From NCBI RefSeq assembly GCF_001484195.1, contig NZ_LLYW01000030.1, positions 1 through 37,489 on the forward strand: a stretch of 37,489 nucleotides of DNA. The letters are read 5' to 3'. Under the pieces are notes generated by a model, which was not told where the DNA came from, ran no database searches, and was given only the letters and a program-made list of their open reading frames with translations. Position 1 is the stretch's first letter; each line of letters starts with the position of its first letter. The translations under genes were made by a program, and so were the position numbers. This DNA comes from Thermococcus celericrescens (GTDB lineage Archaea > Methanobacteriota_B > Thermococci > Thermococcales > Thermococcaceae). Shown one piece after another: positions 1-7,869 of this stretch.

Positions 1-245
1 TTCATACTGCCTACCCTTGATGAGAGCCACAAAGCCATGCGAAGCCCATCATCATAACCGTTTCCAGTGTAATTGATTCCCTTTCCTTCTCCACTGAGGA
101 AGACTACCCTGTCAAAACCCCTCTTCTTGAACCACTGGACGGCTTCATCATAAGAAGTTGGCCGTTCCCCTCCAAAGGTCATCCTCGACTCATAAGTTCC
201 AGCATCCTCATTCCACTCCACCCACCACAGACCAAACTTCGACAT
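1..245 (-). CDS. Hypothetical protein, N-terminal part only (runs off left edge)
   Basis: An open frame of 81 codons reads leftward from an ATG at 245 and leaves the window without a stop. The ATG is preceded by a GGTGAT ribosome binding site, and a TATA-like TTTTTATATG lies about 35 nt upstream (near 280-290). The visible protein begins MSKFGLWWVEWNEDAG, is rich in Trp and aromatic residues, and has no signal peptide or membrane segment. I do not recognise the family. The promoter and ribosome binding site make it a real gene; its product cannot be named from this fragment. Confidence 0.6.
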   Translation of the reverse strand, partial: MSKFGLWWVEWNEDAGTYESRMTFGGERPTSYDEAVQWFKKRGFDRVVFLSGEGKGINYTGNGYDDGLRMALWLSSRVGSM

Positions 246-461
246 AAGAAATCACCAACTACGAGTAGTTAATAGCCCATATAAAAACCTTTTGGTTAAA
301 CAAAACCATTAAAAACACCCCAAAAGTTCCAAAATAGGTTGAAATTATGGGGGTGGTAATCCATTACCACCTCACATACCCACCGCTTGGCTTAAAACCA
401 GGGGCAACATAAATGGGTCAAATTCAATGACACGGTGTCCAGAATTAGATGGGGTGATAAA

Positions 462-1292
462 ATGATCGAGCTCGTCGTCATAGGACACGTCTCTATAGAC
501 ACAATAGTCTTTCCCGACGGGAGAAGGGTGAACATGCCCGGCGGAGCGGCCGCTGCTGTTGCCACCTCCGCCGCCCTGGCCGGCGCAAAAGTGGGCCTCG
601 TGACCAGGGTGGGGGAGGATTTTCCCGGGGAATGGATGAAAAAGCTGGCCTCCATCCTCGATGTGCAGGGTGTCCAGGTGTTGCCAGGGAAGACCATCCA
701 CATCTACATGATTTACCACGAGGACGGGAGCGTGGATGCCCCCGTGGAGATGGGCGTCGCCCGGAAGATGGGCGAGACCCCGATTCCAGAGGAATACCTG
801 GGGGCGGAGCTGTTTCACATCGCACCCATCCCCCCGGAGGAGCAGCTTAAAGCCCTCAAAAGGCTCGAAGGAAAGAGGACGAGCCTCGACTTTAACCCGA
901 CGTACATGGCCGACTACCGGGAGAAAACGGACCTCATGAGGGAGGTGGTCTCGCGCGCCGAGGTCATCTTCCCAAACGAGAGGGAGGCCCTCGTTATGAC
1001 CCGCGCGGAGAGTGTCAAAGAGGCCGCGGCGGCCCTCCACGAATGGGGCGCCGAAATCGTGGTCGTAACCCGCGGCGAGAGGGGAGTTCTCATCTACGAT
1101 GGGAAGTTCAGGGAGTTTCCGGCGCTCCCCATAAGTGAAAACGAAATCGTAGACCCCACGGGCGCCGGGGACGCCTTTGCCGGCGGCTTTCTGGCCGGCT
1201 ACGCCAGGGGGGAGCCCCTGGAGACCTGCGTAAAACTCGGACTGGAGCGGGCAAGGGAAGTTCTGAAGAAAAAGGGGAGCTGGAGCGTCTAA
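462..1292 (+). CDS. PfkB-family (ribokinase-like) carbohydrate or nucleoside kinase
   Basis: A 276-residue protein of the ribokinase/PfkB superfamily, which phosphorylates a hydroxyl of a sugar or nucleoside with ATP or ADP. Seen in the sequence: the N-terminal PfkB glycine motif (PGGAAAAVATSAALAGA, about residues 26-42) and the C-terminal signature DPTGAGDAFAGG with the GAGD anion hole and catalytic Asp near residue 237. An in-frame GTG lies at 435, but the ATG at 462 follows a GGGTGATAA ribosome binding site and gives the expected family start MIELVVIGHVSID. It converges with the next leftward gene and overlaps its stop by 4 nt. The substrate cannot be fixed from the sequence; Thermococcus paralogues include kinases for ribose-1-phosphate, cytidine and myo-inositol. 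Confidence 0.88.
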   Translation: MIELVVIGHVSIDTIVFPDGRRVNMPGGAAAAVATSAALAGAKVGLVTRVGEDFPGEWMKKLASILDVQGVQVLPGKTIHIYMIYHEDGSVDAPVEMGVARKMGETPIPEEYLGAELFHIAPIPPEEQLKALKRLEGKRTSLDFNPTYMADYREKTDLMREVVSRAEVIFPNEREALVMTRAESVKEAAAALHEWGAEIVVVTRGERGVLIYDGKFREFPALPISENEIVDPTGAGDAFAGGFLAGYARGEPLETCVKLGLERAREVLKKKGSWSV

Positions 1293-1711
1293 TCCGTCGC
1301 CAGCCTGACGAAGACGTAGAGCACAACCAGCAGGAAAGCGGCCAAAGCGGTGACCTCGAGCCTCGGCAGGAGGGGCGACAGGGAAAACATCAGCAGGTAG
1401 GTGGGGAAGGCGAGAGCTATCGCCGCCAGAAGGACGGCGTAATGCTCCAGCGGCGCCCGTTCCCTGTCGAGGTGGGCCATCTCTATGACCAGAAGGGCAA
1501 GGGCCATAACCGCCAGGCCGTAGAAACCGCCGTTCCTGGTGTAGATTAGGAAGGCCCCCACGGAGACGAAAAAGAGGGAGCCGATGAAGTACCACTGAAG
1601 GCCCATGACGGCCAGGGGGAGCAGGAGGAGGGTGCGGCGGTCGATCATGGCCAGCAGGAGGAAGAGCGGAACCAGCGGCGCAAGGGAGTAGAGCCTTCTT
1701 TTTATCCTCAT
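1289..1711 (-). CDS. Hypothetical membrane protein, last gene of the MoxR/DUF58 operon
   Basis: A 140-residue protein that is almost wholly hydrophobic, with four to five predicted membrane segments and a basic N-terminus (MRIKRRLYSL). Its start overlaps the end of the DUF58 gene by 4 nt, so it is very likely translated by coupling, and it is the last of five leftward genes. Its stop overlaps that of the convergent kinase gene. No recognised domain. From its position I infer that it belongs to the same membrane assembly as the MoxR and DUF58 proteins. It is a real gene by operon logic; its function is unknown. Confidence 0.75.
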   Translation of the reverse strand: MRIKRRLYSLAPLVPLFLLLAMIDRRTLLLLPLAVMGLQWYFIGSLFFVSVGAFLIYTRNGGFYGLAVMALALLVIEMAHLDRERAPLEHYAVLLAAIALAFPTYLLMFSLSPLLPRLEVTALAAFLLVVLYVFVRLATD

Positions 1712-3012
1712 ACCACAGCCACCTCCGCCACGGCAACCTTCAGCGGCCTCCTGACGTCCCAGTCTATTATCCTCCCATAGCCCGCCATCTTTCGCAGTAT
1801 CGCCCTTCTCCGGAGACTCAGGAGCCTCAGCGCCAGCTCCTCCTCGCGGCTCTTTGGCTCAACGGCGGTGTAGGGGTCGGGGCTTATGACGACGACGTTG
1901 TAGCCGAAGGACGACATTATCCTGAGCGCCTCCCTGCTCTCCTCCGTGAGGAGGGGCGAGAAGTAAACCAGCTGTGCCCTCGGCGGGAAGCGTGAGCGTA
2001 TCAGGTGCTCGACCTGGTAGGCTATCATGTTGTTCCTGTCCGGCCTGGCGGTGCTGAGGAAGTCGATGCACTTGAAGAAGTGCCTCTTGCCGTAGTCCGG
2101 GCGGACCCAGAGGGGAACCTCCTCCGCCAGGAGCAGGCCGAAGCTGGTTCCGCTGTTCAGGGCGTTGAGCATGAGCGAAGCGGCCGCTCGAATGAGGTTG
2201 TCGAAGACCAGCTCCCCGGTGTAGGAGGCATCGACGATGAATATCACGTCCACCTTGCGCTCGCTCTCGTACTCGTTGGCCATTATCTTTCCAGTTCTGG
2301 CGGTGGCCTTCCAGTTGATTATCTTCAGCGGGTCTCCTGGCTGGTACTCCCTGATGGCGTGGAACTCGACGCCCTCACCAACCCTGGGGCTTGGGAGAGA
2401 GCCGACGGTTATCTTGGTTCCCCTTGTGGAGTAGGGCGTGGGAACGTTCTCTATTATGGGAACTCCTATGAGCTCGGTGTAGAGGTCGAACTTCTTCGTG
2501 AAGTGGAAGAAGCCGAAGGGGTCGCGGTAGCTCAGCTCGACCCAGTTGAACTCGTGGATTCCGCGCTTAACGCGGACGCGGTAGCGGAGTTCCTTCAGCT
2601 CGCCCTTTCTGAGTGACAGCACCCACTCGGTTCTCCCGTCTATCAGCTCGAGCCCCTCTGGGAGGTCCTCCCTCACCTTGAGGCTCGGAATCCTCTCACC
2701 GGCCCGTATCCTGAGCACTATCTCAATCTCAGTGCCCTCGAGGAAGCGGTTGTGGGGGACGACCCGCTCCAGCTCCACCATCATCTTAGGCTTGAAGAAG
2801 AACACCGCAACGAAGACGAGCCACAGAGCCGGAAGGAGGAGGTAAACCAGCTCCCAGCGGAGCAGAAGGAAAGCGATGAGGACAAGAAGCCAGAGGGCCA
2901 GGAAAAGCTCTTCAGCCTTCTCCGTTGGGACCATTCTCCCCTCTGGCCCGGCGTCCTCAGCAGGCCCCTTCCCAAGTTCAACGGGTGTTGGGGTTCTTGG
3001 AACCGGCTGCAC
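1708..3012 (-). CDS. DUF58 domain protein with vWA-like fold, partner of MoxR ATPase
   Basis: A 434-residue protein with two adjacent membrane segments (about residues 36-75), an extracytoplasmic beta-rich region, and a C-terminal DUF58 domain. The DUF58 signature REYQPGDPLKIINWKATART lies at 221-240, followed by a vWA-like metal site IVDAS at 259-263. The GTG start at 3012 follows GAGGTGA, and the gene lies 9 nt after the moxR stop. DUF58 proteins are nearly always encoded beside MoxR AAA+ ATPases, which are thought to act on them as metal-insertion or maturation chaperones; the client is unknown here. A start at the internal Met27 (MVPTEKAEEL) is possible but has weaker ribosome binding context. 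Confidence 0.9.
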   Translation of the reverse strand: MQPVPRTPTPVELGKGPAEDAGPEGRMVPTEKAEELFLALWLLVLIAFLLLRWELVYLLLPALWLVFVAVFFFKPKMMVELERVVPHNRFLEGTEIEIVLRIRAGERIPSLKVREDLPEGLELIDGRTEWVLSLRKGELKELRYRVRVKRGIHEFNWVELSYRDPFGFFHFTKKFDLYTELIGVPIIENVPTPYSTRGTKITVGSLPSPRVGEGVEFHAIREYQPGDPLKIINWKATARTGKIMANEYESERKVDVIFIVDASYTGELVFDNLIRAAASLMLNALNSGTSFGLLLAEEVPLWVRPDYGKRHFFKCIDFLSTARPDRNNMIAYQVEHLIRSRFPPRAQLVYFSPLLTEESREALRIMSSFGYNVVVISPDPYTAVEPKSREEELALRLLSLRRRAILRKMAGYGRIIDWDVRRPLKVAVAEVAVV

Positions 3013-3021
3013 CGTTTCACC

Positions 3022-3975
3022 TCACTCAAATTTAGGAACCGGAACGCGCTCGAGGAGCTTCCCCATTATGCTCTCCTGGCTCACCTTGGTGTACCACAGC
3101 TCGCGCTTGAGAATGAGCCTGTGGCTCAAAGCCGGAACGGCAACGGCTTTAACGTCGTCGGGAATAACGTAGTCCCTTCCGTTGAGGGCTGCGTAGGCCC
3201 TTGAGAGCTTCAGAAGGGCCAGGCTTCCCCTCGGGGAGGCACCTATCTCTATCTCCTTCTTGTCCTCCCTGGTGGCCGTCACGATGTCGGTTATGTACTC
3301 CAGTATGGCGTCGCTGACGTAGACCTCCTCGACCGCCCTCTGCATCTCGACCACTTCCTCCGCGCTCAGGACCGTCTGGACGTCCGGTTCCTCCTTCTTC
3401 CTGGCCATTCTCCTGCGGAGTATCTCTATCTCCTCCGCCTTCGAGGGGTAGCCGACGCGGAGGCGGACGAGGAAGCGGTCGAGCTGGGCCTCCGGGAGCG
3501 GGTAGGTTCCCTCTTGCTCTATCGGGTTCTGAGTGGCTATTACTATAAAGGGCTCGGGCAGGGAATAGGTGTTCCCCTCTATCGTGGCCTGCCTCTCCTG
3601 CATCGCCTCGAGTAGGGCGGACTGCGTCTTCGGCGGGGCGCGGTTTATCTCGTCCGCGAGGAGTATGTTGGTGAAGACCGGCCCCTTCCTGAGCTCGAAC
3701 TCCAATGTCTTCTGGTTGAAGACCGAAACGCCGAGTATGTCGCTCGGGAGCAGGTCCGGCGTGAACTGGACGCGGGTGAACTGGACGCCCAAGGCCCTTG
3801 CAAAGCTCTTGGCCATCAGGGTCTTGGCAAGCCCCGGCAGGTCCTCCAGCAGGACGTGGCCGTCGGCGAGTATCGTGGTCAGGATAAGCCGCAGCACCTC
3901 GTCCTTTCCAACTATCGCCTTCCTTACCTCCCCAAGGACGGCGTTACCTTTCTCGTGTATCTCCTCCACTTTCAT
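3022..3975 (-). CDS. MoxR-family AAA+ ATPase
   Basis: A 317-residue AAA+ ATPase of the MoxR class, the usual length for the family. The Walker A region has the MoxR form LPGLAKT (46-52), Walker B is LLADEI (105-110), sensor 1 follows as [22 protein letters not shown], and sensor 2 is ASPRGS. MoxR ATPases act as chaperones for assembling or activating vWA-domain proteins; here the partner is the adjacent DUF58 protein. The first 32 nt overlap the end of the upstream membrane-protein gene. The ATG follows a GGAGG site inside that gene, which points to translational coupling. Cytosolic. Confidence 0.95.
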   Translation of the reverse strand: MKVEEIHEKGNAVLGEVRKAIVGKDEVLRLILTTILADGHVLLEDLPGLAKTLMAKSFARALGVQFTRVQFTPDLLPSDILGVSVFNQKTLEFELRKGPVFTNILLADEINRAPPKTQSALLEAMQERQATIEGNTYSLPEPFIVIATQNPIEQEGTYPLPEAQLDRFLVRLRVGYPSKAEEIEILRRRMARKKEEPDVQTVLSAEEVVEMQRAVEEVYVSDAILEYITDIVTATREDKKEIEIGASPRGSLALLKLSRAYAALNGRDYVIPDDVKAVAVPALSHRLILKRELWYTKVSQESIMGKLLERVPVPKFE

Positions 3976-4396
3976 TCAAATCAGCCTCCACAATCTTAAG
4001 GGCCTTCTCAAGGTTGTCGAGAAAATCCCCCTCCGAGCGGAGGGTTCGTATAGCGTCGTTCGGGTCCGTGAGGAGTGAGTGATAGGTGGAGTTGTAGTCA
4101 TCGGACAGGGTGGCGTAGATTTCGGCTATCTTCTCCTCCACCAGCGAGCGGGCGACCCTGCCGGTTCTGGCCTTTCGGAGGAGGGAAACGGTTCTATCCA
4201 TGTCTGTCTTCCTCTCAACCCTATGCTCGCGGTCCCGCCTCCGCCTCGCCACGTTCATCTCGACACCGAACAGAAAGAACGTCATCAGTGCCCCCAGGAA
4301 GAGAACGGCCAGCCACCTGACCAGGTAGGAACCGGCCAGTGTGGCCGCGAGCACCAGGACGGAGCCTATGACGAGGAGGACCTTATGAAACCTCAT
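3944..4396 (-). CDS. Hypothetical membrane protein with cytoplasmic C-terminal domain
   Basis: 150 residues: two membrane segments in the first 45 residues, a strongly basic stretch ([15 protein letters not shown]) marking the cytoplasmic side, then a mostly helical soluble domain of about 85 residues. It overlaps the DUF4129-like gene upstream by 14 nt and the moxR gene downstream by 32 nt, so it is the second gene of a tightly packed operon. No recognised family. Its place between DUF4129 and MoxR is typical of the small accessory proteins in MoxR/DUF58 clusters. Confidence 0.75.
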   Translation of the reverse strand: MRFHKVLLVIGSVLVLAATLAGSYLVRWLAVLFLGALMTFFLFGVEMNVARRRRDREHRVERKTDMDRTVSLLRKARTGRVARSLVEEKIAEIYATLSDDYNSTYHSLLTDPNDAIRTLRSEGDFLDNLEKALKIVEADLNESGGDTRER

Positions 4397-5243
4397 TCAC
4401 AGCACCCCTCATCTTCCTGTAAAGCTCGAGCGCCTTCTCCGCATCCTCCCACGTAACCTTCTCCGGGGCGTACTTTGCCTTCTCAAAGAGCTCCGTTATG
4501 CCCCTGAAGGGCTCTCTGAAAATTTGAACCCTCTCCGCGTGCTCCCAGTGGGTCCAGCTTTCCTTATACGGAACGCCGAGTATCTCGAGCCAGAGGACGG
4601 CGTTCTTGTATATCCCGACAACCGCCTCCCTCGGGTCGCTGAACATTTCCAGACCAAGTTCCTCGACCTTCCTGTCGAAAAGCTCGGCCCTGCGCCTCAT
4701 CTCCCTGAGCTCCCTCTTCCTGAGGGCCTTGCGGTAATAGATCACGGCGAAGTAGGACAAACCCGCAAGGAACAGAAGCGCCGCGCCGTAGAGAACGTAG
4801 CTCGAGGGAACCCCCGAGGGAGGGGCGGCTGAAACGGTGTCGTTGTGGTAAACCGGGGCCGGAGGGACAACGCTGCCGTTGGCCGTCGTGCTGTTAAGGG
4901 ATGAGTTGAGGGTGGAGTTCACGGGGGGAGTGGGATTCGAGCGGCCGATGTAGTAGAGTATCCCGGCCGCACCGGCTATCGCGAACGCCCAGGCCATAAG
5001 GTAGGACCTGACGTTAACGGGATACTTTTTCTTGCCTGGCGAGAGGTCCCTCCAGCTCAGGAGAACGAGAAAAATGACCAGCAGGGAAACGGCAACGATT
5101 GCGAGCAACAGAACGCCGAAGGAAGGGGCCTCACTCCGCTGAAGTCCGGAGTTTTTAACGCTGTAGCCCATCATAAGGGTCATCAATGCGAAGAGCAGGG
5201 TGTAGAGTGCCGCGAATTTTACCCTGATGGACATTTTTATCAA
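4383..5243 (-). CDS. Membrane protein with C-terminal DUF4129-like domain
   Basis: About 286 residues. There are three membrane segments before a Ser/Thr/Asn/Pro-rich extracytoplasmic loop with many N-glycosylation sequons (about 103-145), another membrane segment, then a cytoplasmic domain. The C-terminal part (FRGITELFEKAKYAPEKVTWEDAEKALELYRKM) matches the DUF4129 pattern found with MoxR/DUF58 genes. The longest frame starts with TTG at 5243; the ATG at 5234 (MSIRVKF) is equally good. Neither has a clear ribosome binding site, and a TATA box at 5263-5271 predicts a start of transcription near 5240, so a leaderless or nearly leaderless mRNA is likely. First gene of the five-gene leftward operon. 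Confidence 0.75.
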   Translation of the reverse strand: MIKMSIRVKFAALYTLLFALMTLMMGYSVKNSGLQRSEAPSFGVLLLAIVAVSLLVIFLVLLSWRDLSPGKKKYPVNVRSYLMAWAFAIAGAAGILYYIGRSNPTPPVNSTLNSSLNSTTANGSVVPPAPVYHNDTVSAAPPSGVPSSYVLYGAALLFLAGLSYFAVIYYRKALRKRELREMRRRAELFDRKVEELGLEMFSDPREAVVGIYKNAVLWLEILGVPYKESWTHWEHAERVQIFREPFRGITELFEKAKYAPEKVTWEDAEKALELYRKMRGAVNEVS

Positions 5244-5262
5244 GGGTGGTACGAAGGGCAGG

Positions 5263-5276
5263 TTTAAAAGCTTTTA
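5263..5276. promoter_or_regulatory. Palindromic bidirectional TATA region
   Basis: The 12-bp perfect palindrome TAAAAGCTTTTA at 5265-5276 sits between two divergent genes. Read rightward, TTTAAAAG lies 33-40 nt before the ATG at 5303. Read leftward, CTTTTAAA lies about 29-37 nt before the ATG at 5234. One AT-rich core could thus place TBP for both transcripts, which would be mutually exclusive in time. This is inferred from spacing only. Confidence 0.5.
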
Positions 5277-5302
5277 CCCTGAGGTAAACCTTGGGTGGTA
5301 GC

Positions 5303-5797
5303 ATGGAGAAGATGCCGAGGCTCTACGTGGAGGTTCCTCCAGAGGAGTGCATCAAAGGCGGAAAGGTCACCAGGGACTGTGTGATAATCCAGGGAAGCGT
5401 TGAGGTCTGGCTGAGAAAGGATGAAGGGGTTCCCGACTTCGTGGAGGCAGAGAGGGCGAAGTTCCTGGCGAAGGAGGTCTACGACAGGTTCTACCTCTAC
5501 GTGGACGGAACGGAGGGAAGGATGCTCGCCGACGCGATACTAATTCTCCCCGACGGGAGGACCAGGATATACCTGAAGAAGGGCGACGAGCTGCTCATCC
5601 TCCCCGTGGAGGGCTATACAAAGACCATCATAGCCAACGTTGGCAACCGTGTGAGGAGAGGAGACGCCTTCGCGGCGGTGACGACGAAGAAAGGGGAAGT
5701 CCACTACCTCAAGCCACCAAAGACGGGAACCGTCGTCTTCATAGACGAGATAACCAACAGGCCGCACTACGTGTACTACATCCTGCCCGAGGAGTGA
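5303..5797 (+). CDS. DUF2118-like conserved archaeal protein
   Basis: A 164-residue soluble protein with no signal or membrane segment. The C-terminal half (GNRVRRGDAFAAVTTKKGEVHYLKPPKTGTVVFI, split over about residues 117-150) looks like a biotinyl/lipoyl hammerhead fold without the modified lysine motif, as in the archaeal DUF2118 family. I assign that family with moderate confidence; its function is not established. The start at ATG 5303 follows GGGTGGTA closely. An in-frame TTG at 5291 is less likely, and an ATG at 5312 is possible. It has its own promoter (TATA at 5263-5270). Confidence 0.7.
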   Translation: MEKMPRLYVEVPPEECIKGGKVTRDCVIIQGSVEVWLRKDEGVPDFVEAERAKFLAKEVYDRFYLYVDGTEGRMLADAILILPDGRTRIYLKKGDELLILPVEGYTKTIIANVGNRVRRGDAFAAVTTKKGEVHYLKPPKTGTVVFIDEITNRPHYVYYILPEE

Positions 5798-5867
5798 GGG
5801 CTGTTTCATAGATGGTTAGAAGTGTGAAGTTTTGGTGTTTTTTGTCTTGCCGTAATTTTTAAATAGT

Positions 5868-6052
5868 TTTGAGGTGGATTTTGTTGTGATGGGCAGTCCT
5901 TGATATGTGGGGTTGTTAAGCCTGAATGGGGGCTGTCAAAAGCCTTGAAGATGTGGGGAGTCACCGTTCCCCCCGAAAGCCACCCAATGAAGACAGGAGG
6001 GTGGAAGGTTAGCCGCAACGAGATTTACAAACTTTACACAAACCACGGCTAA
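5868..6052 (+). pseudogene. Decayed ORF remnant between DUF2118 and the small leftward gene
   Basis: This 264-base gap holds a TATA-like TTTTTAAATA (5855-5864), a GAGGTG site (5871-5876) and GTG/ATG codons at 5886-5891, but that frame stops after a few codons. In another frame a stretch of about 50-60 codons is open to a TAA at 6050-6052. It reads VKPEWGLSKALKMWGVTV followed by GGWKVSRNEIYKLYTNHG. The end vaguely resembles the wing of MerR/excisionase-type DNA-binding domains. Promoter and start in one frame and protein-like sequence in another suggest a frameshifted remnant. No family can be assigned. Confidence 0.3.
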
Positions 6053-6061
6053 CCAGAACGG

Positions 6062-6358
6062 TCACCCCTTCCCCATCCCCGCCATCATGGCGTCTATGCT
6101 CGACTTGAGGGCCAGCTTTATGCCCTCCAGGGTGTCCATCCCCTTAAGTGTCCGGGTGTTGTGGGCGCTGGTTATGATTATCGACCACTTGTAGAGGTTC
6201 TCCTTAACCGGAACGCTCTGGAACATTGCGATGAACTTCTCCCCCTCCACAGAGGCCTCGAGTATCTCCACATCCGTCTCCCCCAGCTTCGTGGAGTAGA
6301 CTTCCCTAACTTCGAGGTTTCCATACTCCTTACTCAGCATGTCAGAAAGGTATCCCAT
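6062..6358 (-). CDS. Small hypothetical soluble protein
   Basis: A 98-residue protein (MGYLSDMLSKEYGNLEVREVYS...AMMAGMGKG), alternating beta and helix, with no signal peptide and no recognised family. The open frame continues far upstream through the FKBP gene on the other strand, but that part is only a shadow. The ATG at 6358 follows GGTGAT with 6-nt spacing, and a TATATAAGG box lies at about 6390-6398. An alternative ATG five codons earlier (6373) would sit at the expected transcription start. It is transcribed divergently from the FKBP gene. Confidence 0.65.
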   Translation of the reverse strand: MGYLSDMLSKEYGNLEVREVYSTKLGETDVEILEASVEGEKFIAMFQSVPVKENLYKWSIIITSAHNTRTLKGMDTLEGIKLALKSSIDAMMAGMGKG

Positions 6359-6484
6359 GTCAATCACCGGCATTATATAGTGCAACGTCCTTATATACCT
6401 GTCGTGCCTTCCGAAAGGGGACACCAAAAGCGTTATAAGGCGCGGGAGTAACCCCCCTTGAAGACAGTTTTGGAGTTGAAGGAA

Positions 6485-6982
6485 ATGAAGATTGAAGCTG
6501 GAGATTTTGTGGTGTTCCACTACATAGGCAGGTTTGAGAACGGTGAAGTTTTTGACACGAGTTACGAGGACATCGCCAGGGAAAACGAGATATACGTCGA
6601 GGAGAGGGAGTACGGCCCGCTCGGCGTCAATGTCGGTGTCGGCGAGATAATCCCCGGCCTCGACGAGGCGCTGATTGGGATGGAGATTGGCGAAAAGAAG
6701 ACCGTCACGATTCCGCCGGAGAAGGCCTACGGCATGCCCAACCCTGAGCTGGTTATAGACGTTCCCCTCACCGAGTTCACCAACATAGGGATGGAGCCGG
6801 TTGAGGGCATGTACGTCATGACTGACTCGGGGATAGCAAAGATAGCCAAAGTCGGGGAAGAGAGCGTCAGTCTCGACTTCAACCACCCGCTCGCAGGAAA
6901 GACCCTTGTGTTCGAGGTCGAGATAGTGGACATAGAAAAGGGAAAGGACTCAGAGTCCGAAGCCACCGCTGATGTTGAGTGA
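6485..6982 (+). CDS. FKBP-type peptidyl-prolyl cis-trans isomerase (short archaeal/SlyD-like)
   Basis: A 165-residue protein of the short archaeal FKBP class, which isomerises prolyl peptide bonds and acts as a folding chaperone in the cytosol. Visible features: the FKBP N-terminal strand (GDFVVFHYIGRFENGEVFDTSYE), the GVGEIIPGLDEALIGMEIGEKK segment that forms the active site, KAYGMPNPELV, then an inserted-in-flap (IF) domain of about 60 residues, and the closing strand LVFEVEIVDI. The in-frame TTG at 6458 is rejected in favour of ATG 6485, where the family starts (MKIEAGDFV). TATA GTTATAAGG lies near 6430. Its last 33 nt overlap the end of the convergent secretion gene. Confidence 0.93.
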   Translation: MKIEAGDFVVFHYIGRFENGEVFDTSYEDIARENEIYVEEREYGPLGVNVGVGEIIPGLDEALIGMEIGEKKTVTIPPEKAYGMPNPELVIDVPLTEFTNIGMEPVEGMYVMTDSGIAKIAKVGEESVSLDFNHPLAGKTLVFEVEIVDIEKGKDSESEATADVE

Positions 6983-7864
6983 CGAGACGCCTTGATAGAC
7001 GGCCACACCCACAAGCATCAACATGAGACTGTACTTAAGCCCAGCTGAGTACTTTCCTTCTCTTATTACCCCAATTCCAAGGCCGGAGATAAAGGCCTGA
7101 ATGACAACGAAGCCCAGGAGTATCAGTTTGATAGTGTCAACCGGGAGTACCACCATGTCCGTTCCCATTGTCTCCATGACCTTATAAACGACCGCGAGTA
7201 TCATGGGACCTATGAATCCACTGGTTATTATAAAAAACATCATCTGCATGCCCGTGGAAGCCTTGCGCTCCTGTCTGATTCTGAGTATCTCTCTCACGTC
7301 GTTGCCGACGTAGACCAGAACATCGCTCATAGGGGCACCGCGCTCTAGGGCCTCAATGATAATCATCATCGATCTGTACAGGACCACAGATTTTCTGTTC
7401 CGAATTGCAAAGGCCCTGAGGGCATCGACGGTGGGACGGCCCTTCTTTATCTCCGCCACGGTCTTCTTAAACTCATCAGTCAACGCCCCGAACTTGGCCG
7501 TGGTAAGCTCCTCCAGCGCCTCCGAGAAGGATATTCCAGCACGGAGTGAGCTGGCAAGGTAGAAAAACGCATCGGGAAGGTTCTTCTCCATCTCCTCAAC
7601 ACGCTTCATGACTTTCCAGTAGGGATACCCAAAGGCCATACTAAGGAAGAGGGCAATGAACGCGGCCACAGAGTAGGGCCATGTGGACACCATCTCCACA
7701 AGGAGCGCACCAATAATACCGAACAGGATGGAGATAACGAGATACTCAACAGCAAGGAAGTTCAATCCCGCCGAATAAATGAATATCTCATAACGCTTCA
7801 CCCACTTCTGGGGAAGGATCCGTTGAAACGCAGAGACCAGCAGAGACGTTATTCCACGGGGCAT
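6950..7864 (-). CDS. Type II/IV secretion F-type membrane platform (GspF/TadC-like), second copy
   Basis: A 304-residue protein of the T2SSF/TadC family, the inner-membrane platform of archaeal type IV filament and secretion machines. It has membrane segments near 40-85 and three or more at the C-terminus. The central cytoplasmic domain carries the family pattern NLPDAFFYLASSLRAGISFSEALEEL and RQERKASTGMQMMFF. The ATG at 7864 is chosen because GGTGATC, overlapping the previous gene's stop, lies 5-6 nt upstream; a GTG at 7873 is the longer option. It is the last gene of the klbA operon and pairs with the preceding F-type gene, as in Tad systems that use TadB and TadC. Confidence 0.9.
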   Translation of the reverse strand: MPRGITSLLVSAFQRILPQKWVKRYEIFIYSAGLNFLAVEYLVISILFGIIGALLVEMVSTWPYSVAAFIALFLSMAFGYPYWKVMKRVEEMEKNLPDAFFYLASSLRAGISFSEALEELTTAKFGALTDEFKKTVAEIKKGRPTVDALRAFAIRNRKSVVLYRSMMIIIEALERGAPMSDVLVYVGNDVREILRIRQERKASTGMQMMFFIITSGFIGPMILAVVYKVMETMGTDMVVLPVDTIKLILLGFVVIQAFISGLGIGVIREGKYSAGLKYSLMLMLVGVAVYQGVSSLNISGGFGL

Positions 7865-7869
7865 GCGGA

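Noticed and set aside
372-1736. 454-residue open frame on the minus strand across the kinase gene
   Set aside because: Antisense shadow of the GC-rich PfkB gene; composition is Pro/Arg/Gly-rich and without family features, while the plus strand has full kinase motifs.
6359-6886. N-terminal extension of the small leftward gene to 274 residues
   Set aside because: The extension lies entirely opposite the FKBP gene; a TATA box and GGTGAT site inside place the real start at 6358.
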